Shown here one piece after another: positions 55,830 through 64,000 of a stretch of DNA of 64,000 nucleotides (position 1 is the first letter of the stretch; each line of letters starts with the position of its first letter). The position numbers and the translations under genes were made by a program. Under the pieces are notes generated by a model, which was not told the DNA's origin, did no database searches, and was given only the letters and a program-made list of their open reading frames with translations. Origin of the DNA: Mesostigma viride (Eukaryota; Streptophyta; Mesostigmatophyceae; Mesostigmatales; Mesostigmataceae); NCBI GenBank assembly GCA_009746045.1, contig RPFO01000744.1, forward strand, positions 41,001-105,000. The letters run 5' to 3'.

Positions 55830-55895
55830 CACTAGAACTATTTGACAATTCTTGACAAACGATTGTCAAAGTTTGTCAACACTCCGTTCCTAGTG
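55830..55895. repeat. 66 bp mini-element with CACTAG ends
   Basis: It begins CACTAGAAC and ends GTTCCTAGTG, like the ends of the large CACTA-like structure. Its inside is TTGACAA/TTGTCAA repeats in both orientations. It may be a nearly empty deletion product. No TSD is clear. Confidence 0.5.
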
Positions 55896-55911
55896 TGGCA
55901 GCGAGGATGGC

Positions 55912-56286
55912 ATGCCTGCACCAAGGAAGAGGAGGGGTAAGCAGCCTGCAGCAGAAACTGATTCCTCCATCTGCAGCGGCAGTGATAATGGTAGCCAAGA
56001 GGATGTGGCTCCACCTAGCAGCGACAGTGATGACCCATGCAGCTACAATGCGTCTGAACCTGCACGGGGAAGCGTGGACGGAGGGGGAGAGGAAGGAGGC
56101 AGCCTGCAGCAGAAAATGCTGCTGATTCTGCCCGTGGTGGCGATGGCCGCGAGTATGCGGCTGAACCTACGCGGGGGAATCGTGGGCAGAGGGGGAGAGG
56201 GGGTAGGCAGCACAAGAATGTGGCTGAACCTAGCCGGGGCGACCTTGCACCAACGAGGAGAAGTGCAAGGGCGTATGGAAAAGTGA
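55912..56286 (+). CDS. Unrecognised open frame near the right end of the CACTA-like structure (124 aa)
   Basis: It starts at ATG 55,912 (MPAPRKRRGKQPAAE). Residues 1-65 are basic, then Ser/Asp-rich (SSICSGSDNGSQED, SSDSDDPCS). After residue 65 another frame gives a more protein-like continuation with AAEPTRGNRGQRGRGGRQ and NVAEPSRGD repeats ending SNSSSD. The true product may therefore involve a frameshift. It resembles the disordered start of a DNA-binding or chromatin protein but matches no family I know. Confidence 0.35.
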   Translation: MPAPRKRRGKQPAAETDSSICSGSDNGSQEDVAPPSSDSDDPCSYNASEPARGSVDGGGEEGGSLQQKMLLILPVVAMAASMRLNLRGGIVGRGGEGVGSTRMWLNLAGATLHQRGEVQGRMEK

Positions 56287-56444
56287 GCTACGCTGAAGCA
56301 GATTGTAGCAACTCGTCTAGTGACTGAAATTGATGTTCTTATTAAACTTGAAGAGCTGTACTCCAACTGCACAAGAAATTATTATAATTTGTAATCAAAG
56401 TGATTTCTGGTTGCGTGGTATGAATGCGATTTCTCTGTGTGCAT

Positions 56445-56790
56445 GAGGTTTCTCAGTTTTTCTCAGGCCTTAAGTTTCCCAGATATTCTCAGTCTCAGAT
56501 TTTCTCAGGCAGCAACCTGAGAAAAAACCGGGCGCCTGAGAAATTTCGTTCCTGAGAAAAAAAAATCTCAGGCCAGGCGACTTTCTCAGGCTGATCTCAG
56601 TTTTTTCTCAGTTTTCTCAGTTTTCTCAGGTGATTTTCTCAGTTTTCCTGAGAAAACTGAGATTTTTCTCAGTTGATCTCAGGAAATCTCAGGAAATCTC
56701 AGGACATCTAAGGAAATCTCAGGAAATCTCAGGCAGCCTTCCTGAGAAAACTGAGAAAACTGAGAAAAACTGAGAAAAATCTCAGATCTG
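56445..56790. repeat. CTCAG array, right
   Basis: Dense TTTTCTCAG, CTCAGGAAAT and CTGAGAAAA units in both orientations, mirroring the left array at 48,352-48,650. It ends directly at GAGTTCCTAGTG. Confidence 0.88.
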
Positions 56791-56801
56791 AGTTCCTAGT
56801 G

Positions 56802-57657
56802 TGTTTCTTGCAGTGTCGAGCAGTAACAGATGGTGGCGCGAGAGCAATATGTGACTTTTAAATCATGGCTACACAGCTTACACCTCCGCAGGCATGTTGG
56901 AACAAGCCCCGCCATGCCGTGAGCCGAAAAAAAGGAAGAAACGCATCAAGCAAGGACGGTCGTAAACGTCACTGAAAACAGCAAAATCTGACCTGCCGGC
57001 AGGTAATGCGACAGCCTGGAAAATGTGATTCGTTTCTCGAAAAACTGATTAGCGCTCGTGAAAGTAGACTTAATTGAAGCCCATTCGGATTCGACCTTTT
57101 GGGAATTGTGAGCTTCCAACAAAAAAGTTTCCCCCACAATTAATAAACATGCATTTTCGCTGCCAATTCCAGATCTGGCCGACACAAAAAATCAGCGTCT
57201 CATGCAGTTTGCGAATTATTTTGACGCATGAACATACGCGAGTAATATCTACCATGCATCATCGCAAAGTAGGAGAGTTTACGCGTCGTTTGCATCCATC
57301 GCAGCGACATGCATAATTGAGGCTTGAGCATGCATAATTGACTTCTGACTGATATTCCGGCGGACATAGGGTCGACAGCCATGCGAGGTGGAATTTTTCT
57401 GGTCCCGTCGTCCTCAACGCGACGCGTTCGCGCCAAAATTCCCAGGATCTCATGTAACCGGACGGACCGATTTTAGGTGATGTGTATTGCATGCTGTACA
57501 TTCATGTGCCATGAATTATTTATCTATGAAGTAACGAGCACGCGACCCCATTTGTGGGGAGTGATGTAGGCATGGATCCATGCATATTGTGTTTTTGTTT
57601 CACATGTGTGAGACTATAAGTAAATAGGTCTACGCCATGCATGCCCCAACCACATAC
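56802..57657. other. No gene recognised
   Basis: AT-leaning sequence with GCATGCATAATTGA repeated twice near 57,310-57,340. No supported coding region or element is seen. Confidence 0.5.
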
Positions 57658-57739
57658 AAATTGAGACAGTAAGTAAGTAAGTAAGTAAGTAAGTACTTGC
57701 GTGTCATGCGCAAAGGCATGCCACGGAGTACTATGCTAA

Positions 57740-59118
57740 CCGGGTTGGTCTGTACGCCGTACGAATGCGATAAAATGCGGGATAAAGCATATTTTGGGCC
57801 TCCACGTATTTTACGCGTATTTTACGTCAGACTACGCGGTTTGGACTTAGAATTTTTCGGGGGTACCAGCGGGCAGCGGGCACTGGCGCGGTGCCCAGGT
57901 TCTGGGCGCGGCGCGCTCACTGCACACTTGAGATTTTTACTACTAGAAGTAGATGCGTACAGTTCTTTTCATTAAGCGCAAGCCTTGCAAAATGTTTGGC
58001 CGGTACCTAATGATATTCCTATTGGTTAATAAAAATACCCATTTACCCGGAAAAAAAAAATGTTTGGCCGGTAGGAGACAGCTAGGACTAGGTACATAAC
58101 GCATAATAACAGTGTGCCAGCAAATGCCAGCTGTGCTACTGACGGTGTAATGCAATATAGCGACGACGAGGCCAGTGCGACTGTGCGACAGTGTGCAGCC
58201 ATTTTCGATTTGCAGCCATGAAGAAGAAAGGGCCTGAATAGGATTTGGTTCTCGAGAAGAAAGAAGCAGTCACAGATGCTGTTAGTAACAAAACGCAGTT
58301 TGTGTCGAATAAGTTCTGCTCATTTTGCAACAAGAAGTTCTCATACGGGGCGGGGGCAATCAGCGTATTCCGAGTCCGTGCACACTTTGCCGGAATCGCA
58401 GGGGATCGAAGGGATGTTACCCTGCGACAAAATTCCACCGAATATCCGGAGCAGGTTTCTCAGGATGTATAACAACAAGTCGCAGCAGTCAGACGCCAAG
58501 AAGCAGCACAATTTTAACAGGGCAATGGCGGAGATGGGAGGGGCTGCGCCGGCTGACTTAGTCGTCGGTTCCCAGCAAAGGCCAGCTGAGCATCACCAAA
58601 TGGCTGGTTCCCGTCGACGAGAAAGGTGTCCAGCTGCTGGCTGCCGAATTTTTTATCGAGAACGGCATTGCCTTCAATGCGGCTGAGAGCGCCTCTTTCA
58701 AGCAGATGGTGGCCGGCATGATCCAGTACAAAGGAGGGCACGTCACCCCTCCTTCTCGGAAGTTGTGTCTTATGTCCTCTCATGCATTATATAGTGGATG
58801 GCTTTCCTTACAATCAATTAATTAATTGATTCCTTACTATTCCCGTTGCAGCCTGCTCCCCCCTGCATTTAACAAATCATAATCAGATAGGATTCCAGGG
58901 CATAAATGGAAGATGTTAATAAATAAGCATATACACCAAATTTCAGTTGCAATAACTGCATGACCATCATCAAGGAGCGTGCTAATTGGGTGACTGCCGG
59001 ACAATTGGACCACAAAAACTGTCGCGTGTTTTACCGCCGCGTATTTTATACCCCCCACGTATAATACGCGTATTTTAAGTCCACGTATTATACCCCGCAC
59101 ACGTATTTGCCAACCCGG
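57740..59118 (+). mobile_element. Decayed, internally deleted hAT transposon
   Basis: The 1,379 bp element has a perfect 8 bp TSD, TATGCTAA (57,732-57,739 and 59,119-59,126), proven by the uninterrupted LINE copy at 28,770-28,780. Terminal inverted repeats are CCGGGTTGG. Both ends carry subterminal (C)CACGTATTTTACGCG-type repeats. The inside keeps the start of a transposase (58,218-58,790). The catalytic core and C-terminal dimerisation domain are absent. Confidence 0.95.
58218..58790 (+). pseudogene. hAT transposase, N-terminal remnant (BED finger and start of DUF659-like domain)
   Basis: A BED-type zinc finger reads KFCSFCNKKFSYGAG, then RVRAHFAGIAGD, and in the next frame LPCDKIPPNIRSRFL. 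About 50 residues on, a third frame gives AEFFIENGIAFNAAESASF and KQMVAGMIQYKGGHVTPPS, the familiar start of the DUF659-like part of plant hAT proteins. At least two frameshifts (near 58,410 and 58,570) and an early stop after ATG 58,218 kill it. BED fingers bind the transposon ends. Confidence 0.88.
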
Positions 59119-60419
59119 TATGCTAATCTCATTAGAAAAATAATTACACAAAAGTTTAAACAAATATCGTCTGCATCATCCCCCAACCGTTAAGCACTAG
59201 ATGGGGATGTAATCCTCATCCGAGCTGTCCTCTACTGTAATGGCAGACGAGGCGGTAGTGTAGCGGCTATCCTCAGGACCAATAACCTCCACCTGCGGAC
59301 TTCTACCCTGGCTAGCAACGGGCCGCGGGGCCCGTGGGGAGAAAACAGGAGCATTATTACCCCTCGGGAAGGTGCTTATCGCAGATGGCAGCCCATTTCT
59401 CCTTGTCAATCATGCGGGCGCGGAGTACGGATAGTCCCAGAAGCCCTGCATCTTCAAGCAGTTGTGTCACATAGGTCCGGGTCGCGCCGCGCCGGTGCCC
59501 GGCGCGCGCAAGTTTGCCAGTGGGTTGCGATGGGACAAGGGGACCCTGCCATAGGAAGAGGTGTCTACCTGGTTGGCCCGTCTTAAGCCCCCCGGCAGGG
59601 CCCACATCGGTATTCACCTGGTCTGTGCGGGCAAGATGGCCGGCAAAGAGGAGGCGGCGGTGTCGGATGGTATGGGTGACAAGAGGGAGCTCGCAGTAGA
59701 GCTCGGCCCGGGTGCGGCGTTAACTGGGTAGCGGACGCCAAGGATATGACGGAGCATTCGAGTGACGGTGCCGTCGATCAAGCTGCTGGCTCAGCGCCTG
59801 GTCCAGGGTCCACGCCTCGCAGCCATAAAGGAGGATGCTGAGGACAAGGGCCTTGAACAGAATGCGCTTGCGTCGCTCACTCAGGTAGCGACAGGTCCAG
59901 AACCTGTCGAGGCGGCGGAGGGCCGCCCAGGCCTGGCCAATGCGGGTGTTGATGTCGTCGGCCGTGGAGGGAAGCCAGCTGCCAAGGAGCTTGAAGCGAG
60001 TCGCCGGGGGGACGGGGCTGCCGTCCAGCAAGAGGAGGGTGGGTGGGGCTATCCCAGCAGGGAAGCCGATGGCCATGACCTCCGTTTTCTTGCTGATCAT
60101 AAGCCCCACCGCCCGCGCTTCCAGTGATAAGCTGTCTAGCCACAGTTGGGCTGACTCTGGGGTTTCCACGAGTGTCGTGTCATCAGCGTAGATCAGATCG
60201 CTCAGGCGGTAGGGTGGGTCAACCCCGCCGTAGCTGGCGTACTCCGTGATCTGGATCCCCGGCCGGCGGGCGCCCCTCCACCCGGGCGAAGCGGGCTTGT
60301 GCACGCCGCATAATATAGTCCACCATAATGATGAATAGATATGGGGAGAGCACACAGCCCTGCCACACCCCGGTGTGCACCCCGGTATTATTAAATTGAG
60401 ACAACCGCTATAGATAGTT

Positions 60420-61230
60420 AAATTAAATTAAATTAAATTAAATTATAACATGCCTCCGTGGGGGGGTCATGTAGCACATATTTCATGATGGATGGGGTGG
60501 AGGAAGCCGCGTGATCGAACTATCCTAACTCTATCTAGAAAATCCTAACTACACTACTCATCAAAACGCCTCCTCCGCTTGGGGGGAGGTGGCTTGCCCA
60601 CAGGGTCGGGCGTGTGCGCCTTGACAATCTTCTTCCACCGCGTCTTGTCCTGCATGGCAGTCCAAAGACGGGAGAGAGAGTGGATGCGGTGCTCAAACTG
60701 GGCTGGGACCACTAGGTCGTCCAGCAACATCTGAACGTAGTTGGTGACAGGTTTCCCTACCCTTTTGGGAATGTCCGCGGGGCCAGGCCAGGTCAGAATG
60801 TGCCGCCCCGGCTGTCCAAGCCGCTGGGGGCCGGCCAGACCAAGGGTGGTGTCGACCTGGCTGGTGCGGGCAAGGTGTCCTACAAATGCTATCCTACGCT
60901 GCCTAATCTCGTCCGAAACACGAGGCATGCCATGATACAAAGACTCGGATGACGGACGCTCGGAAAAACCTACGTTAAGGACCTGCCGGAGCATCCTGTA
61001 CACTGTGCCGTCGAGCCGAGCTGCCAGTTTGGGTGGGAGGGTCCATGCCTCGGCGCCATACGTGAGCACCGTGAGGACGAGGACCTTGAAGAGCATGCGC
61101 TTGCGGTGCCCGTCCAGGCCTTTCGAGCGCCAGTAAGGTGTGAGCGAACGGAGCTTGGCCCAGGCAAGGCCGATGCGGGTGTCCACGTCGTCGGCGGTGT
61201 CAGGAAGCCAGCTCCCCAACAGCTCGAAGC
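60420..61230 (-). mobile_element. 5'-truncated LINE, related but distinct family
   Basis: The 811 bp insertion has TSD ATAGATAGTT (60,410-60,419 and 61,231-61,240) and a (TTTAA)n tail. The coding part (60,554-61,230) reads LLGSWLPDTADDVDTRIG, VLTVLTYGAEAWTLPP, RRIAFVGHLARTSQVD and ends KRRRRFDE. It is clearly related to the C-terminal domain of the (CTTA)n LINE, but the sequence and tail differ. It lies just beside the other LINE copy. Confidence 0.9.
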
Positions 61231-61240
61231 ATAGATAGTT

Positions 61241-62640
61241 GGTATTATTAAATATCGACATTAATACCCGACATGCATAGTGAGTGCACACCCGCCCCAT
61301 GCCGGAGCCACTATTCACACAAGCCGTTCATGATTTTAATTAATAATGCGGCGAGGATGTGGCTAGTACTAATGACATGGTTTTTAGTACAAGTAGGATG
61401 GCATTGGAAGTAATTATAGGCAGTAAAAGCTAGTAATCAGCAGTAAAACTTAGTAGAAATCATGTTTATTGTAGTAGAACTTGTTTAAATCTAGTAAAAT
61501 CTAGTAGAATTCTAGTATCGTTAGTTCAGGCTTTACATCGGCCGGCGGCCGCGCAAGGGTTGGTTGGTTGCTTTAGGCTTCCAAAAACTTTTCGGCCTAT
61601 GTTCCAAAAACTTTTTTTCTGCCCCCCCCCTGATTTACCCGGAAAACTGGCTGCATGCTGGCCCCTTGGCTGCAAATGGGCCAACTGAAGTCAAGACTGG
61701 GTAATTTCAGCTCTGGGGGGTCCACTCCCAAATTTGAGTACAGATCTGTAGCGCAATCGACAGATCTCAATGAGAACATTCAGAATCTGCTGTTGACATG
61801 CCAAAAAGAGTCCGAATCTGAAAGGCAGGGTTGAAAATCTGATATACACACTGCCAAAAGGTTAATTAATTCGCCAAAAAGTACTTTTGCTCTCCCGCCA
61901 ATATATTCAATTTTGGAAACGGCCGAGGGCCAGAACACAACAGCAGTTACAGCACGAGAGCCGGCTGAGCCGGCTGAAACTCATGTTGACACGGCCAAGC
62001 GTGGCGTCACTAGTAGCTTTGGATTCAACACGGCCATTATGTGGCGAAAAAATATAACCTGTTGTCAGGCTGTTGTTGGTGTTGTGTGTTGTTGTGTCCC
62101 ACGGAATTGCCAAGTAGCACAGCACCGCCACTTACCTAGTGAACTTATGACGACTTGGTAACTGTCACTTGGGTTACCGAAACGCTGCCGGCGTGGGATC
62201 CCGAAAATTTAGAGATATGAACTCAACTGAACTGAACCCTGGAAGCGGCTGTCATTGTTCGTGGCCAAAAGACCCCTTGACACACGAGATTCTAAAAAGA
62301 TTCTTCTCCATTAAAATTTTTCCGTGCATTTTTTCTGTCGCCTCGCAGAGATCGACTTATGTAACTCGGTCAATAGTTGACCTCGTAGTTAATGCCCGTG
62401 TCAGATTCGACAACATTATGTGTGCATTCTCAGAATCCTCACCACTCCCACTCATCCACGTCATCCTCGCATTCTCGAATATCCTCATTCCTCCTCCACG
62501 TGCGGGAATAAACTCAACTCATCCACGTGACAAAGGCTGGTCGAGCCTGATGGTTTGCCGGTAAACTTGACTTGCTGTGCATGCATTGCGCGCACTGCTG
62601 CAAGGTCGCAACTACAGCAACTGTCGCGAGTCGAAACTCA
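61241..62640. other. No gene recognised
   Basis: AT-rich sequence with repeated AGTAGAA/TAGTAAAA words near 61,420-61,520. A frame at 62,169-62,564 has no known motif. No repeat match elsewhere in the window. Confidence 0.5.
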
Positions 62641-62802
62641 ACTGGCCAGTTGGCAATTTATAAGTGGCATTGTCTCCAGATCAATCACTACGTAAATTTA
62701 ATGGCGAGCTGCGCTACACGCGCATGAGCTTAGGTTTCCAACGCGGAGGAGTCAGCTAATTATGTGTACGTAAGTTCCGAGTTACATGCCAGTAATTAAA
62801 CC

Positions 62803-63114
62803 ATGGCTGCACCGGCAGTACTCTGCAAGGCCGGACGTGACAAGCGCCTAAAATGCGGCCTGGCCCTGCTCACAGTACTCGGGTTCATCGGAGATATGGT
62901 TGACCGCGTCAGTGCCCACAGTGGAACAGCCTTCAATAACGCGACCGACTTTTTCTGCCCTTGTTTTAACAGGCAAAACCTGGCCTTCTCTTTTGTCATG
63001 CATTCTCGCGAGTCCACTACCCTAATGGGGTTCCAGCTTCGCGCTGGCGTTCAGCAAGCAATGCGGGACCGTAACTTGCATGTAAATGAATACGCACCAG
63101 TCGAAGTTTTTAAG
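62803..63114 (+). CDS. Exon 1 of an unrecognised, apparently spliced host-like gene
   Basis: It starts at ATG 62,803 (ACCATGGCT, a strong start context) and runs 104 codons to FK, followed by GTATGT, a textbook splice donor in phase 0. A TTTATAAG 140 bp upstream could be a TATA box. The protein begins MAAPAVLCKAGRDKRLK, then a hydrophobic stretch, CGLALLTVLGFIGDMV, possibly a membrane anchor or signal, then NRQNLAFSFVMHSRE and AGVQQAMRDRNLHVNEYAPV. No family is recognised. It shows none of the repeats or ends seen elsewhere, so it is the best host gene candidate in the window. Confidence 0.55.
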
Positions 63115-63665
63115 GTATGTAAAGCCCGCATGAAACCTTGCATGCCCACATGAAATTGCTTAGCTATGCCTTACTAACTGCTAGAAGACCCGATTGTACG
63201 TATACGCTTGAAGAATGTCGAAGACTTCTTAATTTTCACAAACAGAGAACGCACATGCACGTTTCGTGGCACACATATGTGCGCTCGGACAGAGTTCCCC
63301 GGCTTCCCGGCTGCACCACCACCCCCTTGCATGATGGATCCCCTATTTTATCCCTCCGGCCGGCCCCTCCCTGTTGGAATATAATAATATAATAATATAT
63401 TAATGTCAACGTCGATTGCAAATATTATAATCTTCCTGATCCGCGTCGGCTAGATGCAATTGATTACCCGGCCTGCAGGCCCTCCTGGCAGCCTCGAACC
63501 GCACTCTACTAGTTAATGGTCCGCACTCTACTAGCGTTAATGGCCTCATATGATGAGTTTGTCTGATGCAGCTAGCTTATAACATGCACATCAATACATT
63601 TTTCTTTCTGCCAGCTATAACTATCTTGCAAGATCCTTTATTTTCCATGTGGTGTGCTTCTACAG

Positions 63666-63746
63666 GCTGTTGATGCCACCGCCTTTCTTGATGCCGAGAT
63701 TGCCGCCAACACGTCGGGGATTATAACCACGTTCTACAGTGACATG
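63666..63746 (+). CDS. Exon 2 of the same gene
   Basis: An acceptor, TGCTTCTACAG, precedes 81 bp that read AVDATAFLDAEIAANTSG and then IITTFYSDM, followed by GTATGG as a possible donor. Both junctions are phase 0, so exons 1 and 2 read through in frame. The intron (63,115-63,665) is 551 bp and AT-rich with an AATAATAT run. The gene probably continues past the window. Confidence 0.5.
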
Positions 63747-64000
63747 GTATGGTGTCACTCTCTATAGGAATATTCACTTTTATTCATACAGTGACATGTA
63801 CAGCTGACCAGCAAGACTGTGGTACAGCCCTCTTTGGCCTATAAGACTGACCTAGCTTGTACTTACCCTTTAAACACGTCCGTAATGACTTGTTTGTATC
63901 CACAACTGTGTGGTGAGGGGATCTCTGATCTGAGGACCAGCAGACTTTATAAATGCTTGAATGAACAGATGCTTTCAGTCCTACGTACTCACTTCATGCC

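Larger units (their letters stand above)
57669..60392 (-). mobile_element. 5'-truncated copy of the (CTTA)n-tailed LINE, interrupted by a hAT element
   Basis: It matches the last 1.3 kb of the LINE at 23,591-28,834 as reverse complement, with TSD AAATTGAGACA (57,658-57,668 and 60,393-60,403). The tail reads (AGTA)n on the plus strand. Coding remnants (59,197-60,355) cover the end of the reverse transcriptase, IYADDTTLVE, and the C-terminal domain. Frameshifts near 59,380, 59,650 and 59,720 break the frame. The hAT element at 57,740-59,118 lies in its 3' UTR. Confidence 0.92.

Overview
This window is nuclear DNA from a eukaryote with a repeat-rich genome. The evidence is LTR retrotransposons, LINEs with target-site duplications (TSDs), hAT-type DNA transposons and exon-like open frames bounded by GT and AG. 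Nothing in it looks bacterial. Plant-style hAT remains (a BED finger followed by a DUF659-like block), a chromodomain Ty3 element and roughly 50% GC would suit an alga or a related protist, but the lineage cannot be fixed from this sequence. Only the right end (62,803 onward) looks like an ordinary host gene.

Layout. 1-14,252: a minus-strand Copia-type element (family A, copy 1), running off the left edge, with a complete 11.6 kb Ty3/gypsy chromovirus-type fossil (2,239-13,820, TSD CATAT) in its LTR. 14,253-15,643: no gene seen. 15,644-23,321: a pair of 0.73 kb inverted repeat arms (R2) enclosing two LINEs with a restriction-like endonuclease, a non-autonomous hAT-like element and repeat R1 with a 179-residue open frame. 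23,591-28,834: a near full-length LINE (TSD AAACCCATGCAG). 28,980-31,538: a diverged repeat pair and a TTAA-flanked transposon. 31,542-45,826: a second Copia-type family (B) whose 5' LTR holds a young family A copy (37,920-45,745). 45,832-46,969: the other half of a second R1 copy, split by the Copia insertions and also carrying a short retroposon. 48,335-56,801: a large structure with CACTAGGAACTC ends and CTCAG-rich subterminal arrays, holding a second TTAA-flanked element, minisatellites, GT-rich DNA and a foldback element. 57,669-61,230: two 5'-truncated LINEs, the first split by a decayed hAT element with TSD TATGCTAA. 62,803-63,746: two exons of an unrecognised gene.

The insertions can be ordered from their TSDs. 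R1 copy 2 was entered by Copia B (TSD CTTTA; its LTRs differ at about 6 of 480 positions). A TTAA element then landed exactly on the TSD/LTR junction of Copia B. Copia A entered the other Copia B LTR (TSD CAATA; no difference seen between its LTRs). Both Copia families share three unusual traits: LTR ends AGTT...AACT, a retropepsin-like domain between integrase and reverse transcriptase instead of before integrase, and a GDD-type reverse transcriptase box. Family A also has an extra open frame before gag. The gypsy element carries two unrecognised open frames after its chromodomain. These, with the two TTAA-flanked elements, are the most unusual content.
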